A stretch of DNA of 6,805 bases from JBDHRG01 sp039807445 (GCA_039807445.1 JBDHRG010000200.1:1-6805); one strand, 5' to 3'; positions 1 to 6,473 are shown, counted from the first letter of the stretch. Notes: generated from the sequence alone by a model not told the origin. Numbers and translations: made by a program.

Positions 1-14
1 GGGAATGGGGAATG
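1..14. repeat. Heptamer tandem repeat at window edge
   Basis: Two perfect adjacent copies of GGGAATG occupy the first 14 bases. The sequence is cut by the window edge, so the array could be longer to the left. The surrounding 60 bases are clearly less GC-rich than the rest of the window, as expected for non-coding DNA. Two copies alone could be chance, and no function can be assigned. Confidence 0.4.
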
Positions 15-32
15 ATCCAAATATGATGCTAT

Positions 33-89
33 AAAAACTTGTAAACAGGCAATCCTGGCTCACTTTCACCTCGAACCTCGCGCCTGTTT
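33..89 (-). terminator. Possible Rho-independent terminator after the acylase gene
   Basis: An exact 8-base inverted repeat lies directly after the acylase stop codon: GCCTGTTT at 82-89 and AAACAGGC at 43-50. Read on the minus strand, the second arm is followed after five bases by a run of five T (33-37) in AT-rich DNA. The position and the T-run suit a terminator. The weak points are the long loop of about 31 bases and the AT-ended stem, so this could also be a coincidental repeat. Confidence 0.35.
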
Positions 90-2464
90 CATCGCGTCGG
101 TTCGAGTACCAGCGTCCCCTCGGCGTCAAGCCGCCAGGTGGCTTCGTCCATCGACATATCCAGGTACCCGCCGCGCGCCCAGCGGTCGAGCTGGTCGGCG
201 TAGTGGTGCGAAGTGCGGATGCCGGACTGGCCGCCGGCCAGCACCCAGCGTGAGCCCTCGGGTGCTGCGAAATCGACGATCATGCGCAGGCTCGCCGCCT
301 GGCGGCTGGCGTAGGGCTCGGCTTCGTGCTCGATGTAGTGGCGGCCGACGTTGACGGTGTAGGTGTCGCCCGGTGTCGGCACCGCGAACTCGACCAGCGG
401 CGCCAGCCAGGGTACGCGCGACAGCGGCCGGTGCTCGGCGCGCGCCACGTGCGCCGCGCCCCAGCGCCAGCCCGCAGGGTCGGCGCCGTGATCGCGGCGC
501 AGCTCGGCCAGCGCGTCGGCGAGCGCGAGCCCGGCAGTCCGCGCGCAACTCTCGGGCTCGGGCGTGGCCACGTCGTCGCACCAGCGCCCCTGACCATCCG
601 CATCGCGCAGCACGTTGTACAGGAACAGCGCGCGCTGCTCCCAGAACTCGGCGAACAGCGGTCCGAGCTCGTCGGCGTAGATGCGCCGCGAAGCCGCGCG
701 CATCCACGCTGCGTACACCAGGGGCTCGGCGCGCTCGGCCACCATCTCGCCGTCCCAGGCCAGCAGCCGTGTCTGCCATTCGCGCGCCTGCGCATCGGGC
801 GGCTCGGCGGCGCGCAGCAGCGGCAGCATGTCGGTCGCCCACAGCGAGCGCACGTCGCGCTGCAGCGCGGCGAAGCTCTCGGGCGTGTGCCGTGGCGTCG
901 CCGCGAGGCGCTCACGGATGCGCCGCGCGCGGTACGGCGTCGCCCACTCGCTGGTCAGCCAGTACGGGTAGTCGTCGGCGACGATCTTTTCGTTGGCGCT
1001 GTACAGCACGCCCTCGGGCGGGTCGAAGCGCCGCGGTAGCGCCTCGAAGGGCACGAAGCCGGTCCAGTCGTAGCGCGCGTCCCAGCCTGGCGCCGGCGCC
1101 AGCCCCTTGAGCGCGTTGTCCGGCCGGCGCAGCGGCACGCGCCCCGGCGCGATGAAGCCGATGTGGCCGTCGACATCGGCGTAGACGAAGTTCTGCTGCG
1201 GCGAGTGGAAGTCGCGCAGCGCCTCGACGAAGCCGGCCCAGTCGCGCGCGCGCGGCAGACGCGCGCCGGCCTGGAAGGTCAGGTCGTCGTCGGCCAGCGT
1301 GGTCCAGGCTAGCGCCAGGGCGTAGCCCTCGGGCAGCGCGGCGTCGAGCGGCAGCAGCGGGCCGTGGCGCGTCTCGCGCACCTCGAGCACCTCGTCGGGC
1401 GCGCCCTTGACCCCGATCGTCTCGCGCCGCACCGCCAGCGGCTGCCAGCCCTCGGGCGCCAGGTAATGGCCGGCGCCGTCGAGCTTCTCGAGGTAGAGGT
1501 CCTGGGTGTCGGGCTTGGTGTTGGTCATGCCCCAGGCGATGCGCTCGCTGCGACCGATCACGACCAGCGGCACACCGGGCAGCGTCGCCCCCAGCACGCG
1601 CAGCCCCGGCGCCTCGAGCTGCGCCAGGTACCAGACCGAAGGCGCGGTCAGCCCCAGGTGCGGATCGTTGGCGAGCAGCGGCTGGCCTGAAGCCGAGCGG
1701 CTGCCCGCGACCACCCAGTTGTTCGAGCCCAGCCCTTCGCCACCGGCGGGCAGCGCGGCGATGCGCAGCGTCTCGAGCACACCGAGGCGCGCATCGAGGC
1801 TGCGGTACCAGGCGGCCAGCTCGGGCAGCCGCGGTGGCGCCTCGCCCGGATACGGCGGCAGGAGCTGCTGGATCTGCGCCGTGCTCAGCCGCGCGCTCAG
1901 GCGCAGCCGCGCCAGCTCGTCGCTCCAGTTGCTCGACAAGTCCCACGACATCACCTTGACCCAGCCGAGCGAATCGGCCGGCGCCCAAGACTCGGGAACG
2001 ACGCCGCTCAGTACGAATTCGGGCGGCAACGGCCCGGTGCGCTGCGCCAGCCAGGCGTTGACGCCGGCGGCATAGGCCTCGAGCACGCGCCGCGTCCCGG
2101 GCGCGAAGTGCGCCAGCGTCGCCTCGGCCCGCCGACGCAGCCCCAGCGTGCGCAGGAAGCGGTCGGCCGGCAGCGCCGCCGGCCCCAGCACCTCGGCGAT
2201 CCGGCCGGCGGCGATGCGCCGGTTCATCTCGATCTGCCACAGGCGGTCTTGCGCGTGCAGCACGCCGAGCGCGAACCAGGCGTCGTCTTCGCTGTGCGCC
2301 CGCACGCGCGGGATGCCGTCGCGGTCGCGCACGATCTCGACCGGCGCCGCCAGCCCGGGCAGGGCCAGCCGGCCCGCGAGCGGCGGCAGCGGCGCGCACA
2401 GCCACCACCACGCCGCGCCCGCGACCAGCGCGAGCGCCAGTCCGCCGAAGATCCGCCTCCCCAT
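89..2464 (-). CDS. Penicillin acylase family protein (Ntn-hydrolase, peptidase family S45), complete
   Basis: A 791-residue amide hydrolase precursor. Members of this family self-cleave into alpha and beta chains in the periplasm and remove acyl groups from beta-lactams, acyl-homoserine lactones or other N-acyl compounds. The start is ATG at 2464, preceded by AAGGAGG eight bases upstream. Residues 5-23 are a hydrophobic signal or anchor segment (three Trp at 19-21), followed by an alpha-chain domain with VEIVRDRDGIPRV near 42-54 and HAQDRLWQIEMNRR near 70-83. The motif GSNNW places the predicted autocatalytic nucleophile at Ser247, the first beta-chain residue. NDPHL follows at beta 20-24, putting His at beta 23, and AWGMTN at beta 64-69 is a likely oxyanion segment. 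GGQSG and HHYADQ near 744-756 match the family's C-terminal end. The length is usual for the family and no frame break is visible. The substrate cannot be told from sequence. The gene is transcribed away from the glycosylase gene. Confidence 0.93.
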   Translation of the reverse strand: MGRRIFGGLALALVAGAAWWWLCAPLPPLAGRLALPGLAAPVEIVRDRDGIPRVRAHSEDDAWFALGVLHAQDRLWQIEMNRRIAAGRIAEVLGPAALPADRFLRTLGLRRRAEATLAHFAPGTRRVLEAYAAGVNAWLAQRTGPLPPEFVLSGVVPESWAPADSLGWVKVMSWDLSSNWSDELARLRLSARLSTAQIQQLLPPYPGEAPPRLPELAAWYRSLDARLGVLETLRIAALPAGGEGLGSNNWVVAGSRSASGQPLLANDPHLGLTAPSVWYLAQLEAPGLRVLGATLPGVPLVVIGRSERIAWGMTNTKPDTQDLYLEKLDGAGHYLAPEGWQPLAVRRETIGVKGAPDEVLEVRETRHGPLLPLDAALPEGYALALAWTTLADDDLTFQAGARLPRARDWAGFVEALRDFHSPQQNFVYADVDGHIGFIAPGRVPLRRPDNALKGLAPAPGWDARYDWTGFVPFEALPRRFDPPEGVLYSANEKIVADDYPYWLTSEWATPYRARRIRERLAATPRHTPESFAALQRDVRSLWATDMLPLLRAAEPPDAQAREWQTRLLAWDGEMVAERAEPLVYAAWMRAASRRIYADELGPLFAEFWEQRALFLYNVLRDADGQGRWCDDVATPEPESCARTAGLALADALAELRRDHGADPAGWRWGAAHVARAEHRPLSRVPWLAPLVEFAVPTPGDTYTVNVGRHYIEHEAEPYASRQAASLRMIVDFAAPEGSRWVLAGGQSGIRTSHHYADQLDRWARGGYLDMSMDEATWRLDAEGTLVLEPTR

Positions 2465-2554
2465 CGCCTCCGCCTCCTTCGGCCACCGTTTGATGAAGGC
2501 ACAGAATAGCCGAGGACCTGGTCCAGGCCGCCGCCGGTCGGGCATCATGCGCCG
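2465..2554. promoter_or_regulatory. Divergent intergenic region between acylase and glycosylase genes
   Basis: These 90 bases separate the two divergent start codons and should hold the promoters for both genes. I see no convincing sigma-70 pair. TATTCT on the minus strand (2503-2508) is the best -10-like hexamer but has no matching -35. Two overlapping inverted repeats sit at 2514-2527 (GGACC-T-GGTCC and CCTGG-T-CCAGG), and a short GCAT-C-ATGC lies at 2542-2550 just before the glycosylase start. Either could be an operator half-site or chance in GC-rich DNA. Confidence 0.35.
2473..2479 (-). promoter_or_regulatory. Ribosome binding site of the acylase gene
   Basis: AAGGAGG on the minus strand, eight bases before ATG 2464. 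It decides the start: the open frame continues far upstream, antisense to the glycosylase gene, but this near-perfect Shine-Dalgarno followed by a signal-anchor N-terminus marks the real beginning. Confidence 0.8.
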
Positions 2555-3355
2555 ATGGACCCGATCGAAACCCAGCTCGAAGCCGCGCGGCGGCTGCGCG
2601 AGGCCGTCGACCGGCTGGCCTTCGCCGCGCCGGTCACCCATGTCTACGACCCGCTCGGCTACGCCTGGGCGCCGTTCGAGGCCTACGTGCGCCGCTACGG
2701 GCGCGGCCCCAAACGCGTGGCCTTCGTCGGCATGAACCCCGGCCCCTGGGGCATGGCGCAGACCGGCGTGCCTTTCGGCGAGGTGGCCGCGGTACGCGAC
2801 TGGATGGGGATAGAAGCGCTGGTCGGCAGGCCCGCCGCCGAAAACCCGAAGCGCCCGGTCGAGGGCTTCGCCTGCCGCCGCTCGGAAGTCAGCGGCCGGC
2901 GGCTGTGGGGGCTGTTCGCGCAGCGCTTCGGCAGCGCCGAAGCCTTCTTCGCCGAGCACTTCGTGCTCAACTACTGTCCGCTGCTGTTCATGGCGGGCGC
3001 CCGCAACCTGACGCCCGACAAACTGCCGAAGGCCGAGGCCGCGGCGCTGCACGCGGCCTGCGACGCGCAACTGCGTGCGGTGGTCGCGGTACTCGAACCG
3101 GCGTGGCTGATCGGCATCGGCCGCTTCGCCCGCGCCCGTGCCGAGGCGGCGCTGGCCGGGCTGCCGGTGAAGATCGGCGAGGTGCTGCACCCGAGTCCGG
3201 CCAGCCCGGCCGCCAACCGCGGCTGGGCCGAAATTGCGGCGGCGCAGCTCGAGGCACTGGGGGTGTGGCGGGCCGCGCTCAGCCCTGGCGACACTGCGAC
3301 TCCAGCGCCTTGCGCTGCGCGGGGTCCTGGCTGGAGATCAGGATCACCTGCTTGA
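2555..3355 (+). CDS. SMUG1-type uracil-DNA glycosylase (UDG family 3)
   Basis: A 266-residue base-excision repair enzyme of the cytoplasm. SMUG1 enzymes hydrolyse the N-glycosidic bond of uracil (and some oxidised pyrimidines such as 5-hydroxymethyluracil in animals), leaving an abasic site. The family's catalytic block is intact at residues 59-77: GMNPGPWGMAQTGVPFGEV, with the water-activating Asn61 in MNPG. LNYCPLLFM at 138-146 supplies the conserved Asn140 expected in the uracil pocket. HPSP at 212-215, followed by NRGW at 221-224, is the DNA-intercalation and catalytic His motif. The start is ATG at 2555; there is no clear Shine-Dalgarno, and the ATG at 2547 is out of frame. The recognisable fold ends near residue 238. 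The last 25 or so residues are low-complexity and lie over the 3' end of the opposing lipoprotein gene, so this tail is probably not functional. Confidence 0.92.
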   Translation: MDPIETQLEAARRLREAVDRLAFAAPVTHVYDPLGYAWAPFEAYVRRYGRGPKRVAFVGMNPGPWGMAQTGVPFGEVAAVRDWMGIEALVGRPAAENPKRPVEGFACRRSEVSGRRLWGLFAQRFGSAEAFFAEHFVLNYCPLLFMAGARNLTPDKLPKAEAAALHAACDAQLRAVVAVLEPAWLIGIGRFARARAEAALAGLPVKIGEVLHPSPASPAANRGWAEIAAAQLEALGVWRAALSPGDTATPAPCAARGPGWRSGSPA

Positions 3356-4658
3356 TGAAGTCGACGATCCGCGGGTCGGCGATGTCGTTGTGGTCCTCGA
3401 TCAGCTCGCCGTCGACGTACACCAGCAGATAGGGATTGCGCCCCGCGGAGCCGCTGCTGCGTTCGAGCTCCGCCCCCTCGAACGCGATCCGGCTGCCCGG
3501 CTTGTCCTGCTCCCAGGCGCCGCAGGTCTGCACGAAGCGCTGCGCCGTCTCGGCGGTACTCGGGGACGCCGGCGTGCCCGCTTCCGCCGCGCCGGTGGCG
3601 CGCAGCACGTGCGTCCGGTACGGCTCGAAGTGCCCCAGCGCGGTGACGTTGGCCTGGCCCTCGTCGATGGCTTCGTCCTGGCGCGTCGTCGCATTGCGCC
3701 GGTGCGTGTCGCGCTCGTTCTCGAACAGCGTCGACAGGTGCCGCCCCAGCGGGAACGCCAGGCGGGTCGCGTCGTCGGCCTCGGAGGTCAGCGCCACCAG
3801 CACCGGCAGCTGCGATGCGAAGTAGGTGCCGCGCTCGGCCGACATGTCGCTCAGCGGCGCGAACAGCAGCGCCTCGAAGGCGGGGTTGATCAGCACCACC
3901 AGGTTGCCGAAGCCTTCGACGTCGCTGGCGGTTCCGGCGGGGCCGCGAGTGCGGACGAAGCGGCTCTCGAGGATCTGCGACAGCGCCGAGAACACCGCGG
4001 CACCGCCGAAGCTGTGGCCGACGACCACGAGCCGGGTGCGGCTGCCGGGGATGCTGTCCTTGTCGCGCTGGACGCGCTCGAGGCGGCTCAGGACTTCGGT
4101 GACGCCGATCCGCCCGACCTTCTCGGCGGTGTTCTTGCGCTCCCAGAAGGTCAGCTCCTTCAGCAGCGGCAGCGTCAGCGAACCGCCCCGCCAGCCGAGG
4201 TAGACGCCGGCCACCTCGCGCGCCGGCAGCCCGCTGATCGCGCTGATGCGGCGCTCGGCCGCGGCCAGCCCCTTCAGCACCTCGCGGAAGGTGTCGATGT
4301 TGTCGTCACCGGGCGCGGCGCTGTGCTTCCAGCCGTGCATGAACACGACGATCAAGAGGTCCCGCTTGCCGGCCTCCTCGTTGAGCCTGCCGACGACGGC
4401 GTGCATCTGCTCGCGGTCGAACGGCAGCCCCTGGTCGTCGAACTCGATGAAGCCGAGCAGGTAGCCGCTCTCGGGGTCGGCCGGGTCGGCATAGCGCTGC
4501 AGCGAGCTCGACTCGCACCGCTCCTGCAGTTCCTGCGACGAGCGGAACACGCAGACGTCCTCGCCGGTCTGCCGGTACTGCTGCAGCGGCGTGCACGCGC
4601 TCAACAGCAGCAGCGCCGACACCACCCCGACACCAACCTTCAGCCCCTCGACGACCAT
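3279..4658 (-). CDS. Predicted lipoprotein with alpha/beta-hydrolase serine motif, function unknown
   Basis: A 459-residue protein. The start is ATG at 4658, with GGAGG seven bases upstream. Residues 1-21 form a lipoprotein signal peptide ending in lipobox LSAC, giving lipidated Cys22 and placing the protein on the outer side of the inner membrane or in the outer membrane. The core looks like an alpha/beta hydrolase: strand LLIVVFMHGW (101-110) with the HGW oxyanion-type motif, then RLVVVGHSFGG (209-219) with nucleophile-elbow Ser216, then strand NLVVLINPAFEAL (252-264). Acid candidates are Asp295 or Asp296 in TSEADDATR; the catalytic His is uncertain, with His307 or His343 possible. Four further Cys (36, 48, 379, 456) could form disulfides in the periplasm. 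An esterase, lipase or thioesterase role is plausible, but the substrate is unknown. It lies 32 bases after the pseudouridine synthase gene on the same strand, so co-transcription is likely. Its 3' end overlaps the convergent glycosylase gene. Confidence 0.82.
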   Translation of the reverse strand: MVVEGLKVGVGVVSALLLLSACTPLQQYRQTGEDVCVFRSSQELQERCESSSLQRYADPADPESGYLLGFIEFDDQGLPFDREQMHAVVGRLNEEAGKRDLLIVVFMHGWKHSAAPGDDNIDTFREVLKGLAAAERRISAISGLPAREVAGVYLGWRGGSLTLPLLKELTFWERKNTAEKVGRIGVTEVLSRLERVQRDKDSIPGSRTRLVVVGHSFGGAAVFSALSQILESRFVRTRGPAGTASDVEGFGNLVVLINPAFEALLFAPLSDMSAERGTYFASQLPVLVALTSEADDATRLAFPLGRHLSTLFENERDTHRRNATTRQDEAIDEGQANVTALGHFEPYRTHVLRATGAAEAGTPASPSTAETAQRFVQTCGAWEQDKPGSRIAFEGAELERSSGSAGRNPYLLVYVDGELIEDHNDIADPRIVDFIKQVILISSQDPAQRKALESQCRQG

Positions 4659-4665
4659 GGCCCGC

Positions 4666-4670
4666 CCTCC
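4666..4670 (-). promoter_or_regulatory. Ribosome binding site deciding the lipoprotein start
   Basis: GGAGG on the minus strand, seven bases before ATG 4658. It favours that ATG over an upstream in-frame GTG at 4694, which would overlap the previous stop (GTGA) but add twelve charged, Gly/Arg-rich residues ahead of the lipoprotein signal peptide. Confidence 0.7.
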
Positions 4671-4690
4671 CCCACCGCGCCCCCGCGCGT

Positions 4691-5626
4691 TCACTTACTT
4701 CTAGCTGGCGCGGCGTCCGAGTCCAGCCGGATGGTGTCCGGGAGCAGGTGTCGCCGGCTCTCGAAGCGGCGCGGTTCGCCACTCAGCGGGTCGCGGAAGA
4801 CCACGGCTTTCGCCAGCAACTGCAGCGGCCGCGCGAAGTCGTCGTCGCCGCGCGGCCGCAGCTCGGGATAGACGCCGTCGTTGGCAATCGGAATGCCCAG
4901 CCCGGCGAGGTGCACCCGCAGCTGGTGCTTGCGCCCGGTGAGCGGCTCCAGCCGGTAGCGCGCCACGGCGCCGCGGCGCTCGAGGAGCTCAATGCGCGTC
5001 TCGGCGTTGGGCTCGCCCTCGGCTTCGCGCATGCGGAAGAACGGCTCGCCCGCGACGATGCGACTGCGGCGCACCAGCGGGAACTCGAGCCCTGGGCGCG
5101 TTCCGGCCAGCGCCTCGTAGAGCTTGTGCACTTCGCGCCGCGGGAACAGCTCGCTGTAGGCGCCGCGCGTGCGCGGGTTCAGCGAGAAGATCACCAGCCC
5201 GGCCGTGTCGCGGTCGATGCGGTGGATCGGCACCAGGTGCTCGAGCCCGAGCCGCTGGCGCAGCCGCACCAGCAGCGTCTCCCGCAGGAAGCGTCCGGCC
5301 GGCGCCACCGCGAGGAAGTGCGGCTTGTCGGCCACCAGGATGTGCTCGTCGCGGTAAAGGACTTCTTCCTCGAACGGCACCGGTGGCTCGCGCTCGAGCT
5401 CGCGGTAGTAGAACACCCGCATCCCGACCCGGTAACGGCTGTCGGGGCCCAGCGGCGTGCCGTCCTCGTCGAGCACCCGCCCCCGGCGCATCCGCGCGAT
5501 CCAGACCGCGGGTTCGATCTCCGCGAAGCGCTGGCCGAGGAAGTCGAGCACGCGCTCCCAGGCACCCTCGGGCAGCTGGACGGCGCTCGGCCCGATGCCG
5601 TCGACGATCGGAAGCGACGGCTTCAC
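4691..5626 (-). CDS. RluA-family pseudouridine synthase
   Basis: A 311-residue enzyme that converts specific uridines in rRNA or tRNA to pseudouridine; the target site cannot be told from sequence. The N-terminal residues 20-75 look like a weak S4-type RNA-binding region (RVLDFLGQRF, then RGRVLDEDG). The catalytic domain starts near residue 84. ILVADKPHFL (96-105) is the usual strand after the linker. HRIDRDTAGL (135-144) carries the predicted catalytic Asp138, with Ile where HRLD is commonest. KLYEAL (168-173) has the conserved Tyr, and TGRKHQLRVHL (230-240) is the family's C-terminal motif. I chose GTG at 5626 because it is preceded by CAGGG six bases upstream and gives an N-terminus reading MKPSLPIVDGIGPS. 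A TTG at 5653 would add nine residues but has no Shine-Dalgarno, and I see no in-frame ATG. The length fits the family. It lies between kynB and the lipoprotein gene on the same strand. Confidence 0.88.
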   Translation of the reverse strand: MKPSLPIVDGIGPSAVQLPEGAWERVLDFLGQRFAEIEPAVWIARMRRGRVLDEDGTPLGPDSRYRVGMRVFYYRELEREPPVPFEEEVLYRDEHILVADKPHFLAVAPAGRFLRETLLVRLRQRLGLEHLVPIHRIDRDTAGLVIFSLNPRTRGAYSELFPRREVHKLYEALAGTRPGLEFPLVRRSRIVAGEPFFRMREAEGEPNAETRIELLERRGAVARYRLEPLTGRKHQLRVHLAGLGIPIANDGVYPELRPRGDDDFARPLQLLAKAVVFRDPLSGEPRRFESRRHLLPDTIRLDSDAAPARSK

Positions 5627-5705
5627 GTCGAGCCCTGCGGCCCAACGGACCAACGATGGCGGCTCGAACCAAGCGAGGTGATGCCGATCAGCCCGGGGGG
5701 CTGCA

Positions 5706-6341
5706 TCAGAGCTCGCGCAACACGGCGCGCACCGGCGAGGCGTCGAGGTTCACCAGCCGCAAAGGCAGCGCGATCAGTTCGTAGTCACCCGGCTCGACGC
5801 CGTCGAGCACCAGACCCTCGAGGATCGCGAGCCGGTGCCGGCGCACGGCGTGGTGCGCAGCCAGGGTCTTCGATGCCTGCGGATCGAGCGAAGGGGTGTC
5901 GACGCCGATCAGGATCACGCCGCAGCCGGCGAGCAGTTCGACGGTTTCCGGTGCCACCGCGGTGAAGTCCGGATCCCAGCGGCTGCCGGGATGGCGGCGA
6001 TACGTCTTCAGGATCAGCCGCCCGGGAAGCCCGTCCAGCGCCGCGTCGAGGTGGCGCGGCTGCACCAGCGCGCCGGCGCCGCTCACGTCGACCACCCGGC
6101 ATGGCCCCAGGTACGGCTCGAGCCCGATCTCGCCGATCCGGCGGCCGGCGGGGTCGTAGTGGAACGGCGCATCGGCATGGGCGCCGGTATGCGTCGACAG
6201 CGTGATCCGCGACACGTTGACCGGGCAGCCGTCGGCCAGCTCCCAGGTCCGCGCCTCGGCGAACGGCGTGTCGCCCGGCCACACCGGAATGCCCGGCTCG
6301 AGCGCCGGCGAGATGTCCCAGAGTTTGCGCAGGGTGTGCAT
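5706..6341 (-). CDS. kynB: Kynurenine formamidase (arylformamidase, EC 3.5.1.9)
   Basis: A 211-residue cytoplasmic metal-dependent hydrolase of the cyclase family. It converts N-formyl-L-kynurenine to L-kynurenine and formate, the second step of aerobic tryptophan degradation. LWDISP (7-12) and VWPGDTPF (20-27) are typical of KynB N-termini. HTGAHADAPFH (51-61) is the HxxxHxD metal-binding motif, giving ligands His51, His55 and Asp57. VDTPSLDPQ (147-155), HHAVRRHR (163-170) and AILEG (172-176) supply a further probable His and Glu ligand. GDYELIALPLRL (185-196) and DASPVRAVLR close the domain as in known KynB proteins. The start is ATG at 6341, with GGGAG five bases upstream. In-frame ATGs at 6353 and 6386 would add 4 or 15 residues ahead of the conserved N-terminus. 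The gene follows an amino acid permease on the same strand. kynA and kynU, its usual partners, are not in the window. Confidence 0.93.
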   Translation of the reverse strand: MHTLRKLWDISPALEPGIPVWPGDTPFAEARTWELADGCPVNVSRITLSTHTGAHADAPFHYDPAGRRIGEIGLEPYLGPCRVVDVSGAGALVQPRHLDAALDGLPGRLILKTYRRHPGSRWDPDFTAVAPETVELLAGCGVILIGVDTPSLDPQASKTLAAHHAVRRHRLAILEGLVLDGVEPGDYELIALPLRLVNLDASPVRAVLREL

Positions 6342-6392
6342 CTGAACTCCCATGAAACCGTGTCCCGGCCCCCCGGTCTTCGTCATTTCAGC

Positions 6393-6442
6393 GCAAGCCG
6401 CGATCCCGGGCTTCGGCGCTGCCGCAAGCTCCTGGATCCCGG
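6393..6442. repeat. Imperfect direct repeat in the permease-kynB gap
   Basis: GCAAGC and GATCCCGG occur together twice: 6393-6398 with 6402-6409, and 6424-6429 with 6435-6442. The internal spacing differs (3 and 5 bases), so the copies are diverged. The GGATCCCGGCT context resembles short interspersed GC-rich repeats often seen between proteobacterial genes, but membership of a repeat family is not shown here. Confidence 0.4.
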
Positions 6443-6447
6443 CTGCC

Positions 6448-6473
6448 GCGAGCCACCCATGCGGGTGGCTCGC
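6448..6473 (-). terminator. Strong hairpin after the permease gene, no T-run
   Basis: A perfect 11-base inverted repeat, GCGAGCCACCC (6448-6458) and GGGTGGCTCGC (6463-6473), with a four-base ATGC loop. On the minus strand it begins about 22 bases after the permease stop. The stem is very stable but no T-run follows on either strand. It is therefore not a classical intrinsic terminator. It may act as a partial terminator, an mRNA 3'-end stabiliser or a processing site separating permease from kynB expression, or it may be a mobile repetitive palindrome. Confidence 0.5.

Noticed and set aside
912..2486. 524-codon minus-strand open frame inside the acylase gene
   Set aside because: It is a different frame of the same strand as the acylase, which has all its family motifs; the alternative protein is low-complexity Arg/Ala/Gly.
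2465..3190. N-terminal extension of the acylase frame by about 240 residues on the minus strand
   Set aside because: It is the antisense reading of the well-supported glycosylase gene, is Arg/Ala/Gly-rich with no domain, and precedes a strong ribosome site and signal-anchor start at 2464.
4659..4694. GTG start at 4694 for the lipoprotein, overlapping the previous stop
   Set aside because: It would place a charged Gly/Arg-rich stretch before the signal peptide, while ATG 4658 has a good ribosome site and gives a standard lipoprotein leader.
3234..4871. 545-codon plus-strand open frame
   Set aside because: It is antisense to the lipoprotein gene and the end of the pseudouridine synthase gene. 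Its composition (Arg, Gln, Leu, Val, His) is that of a shadow frame in GC-rich DNA, and no motif is recognisable.
5686..5702. Short inverted repeat AGCCC/GGGCT in the kynB to pseudouridine synthase gap as a terminator
   Set aside because: The stem is only five bases within a C/G run and has no T-run, so it is not distinguishable from chance at this GC content.
4748..5965. 405-codon plus-strand open frame
   Set aside because: It is antisense to the pseudouridine synthase and the 3' end of kynB, and has no domain signal.
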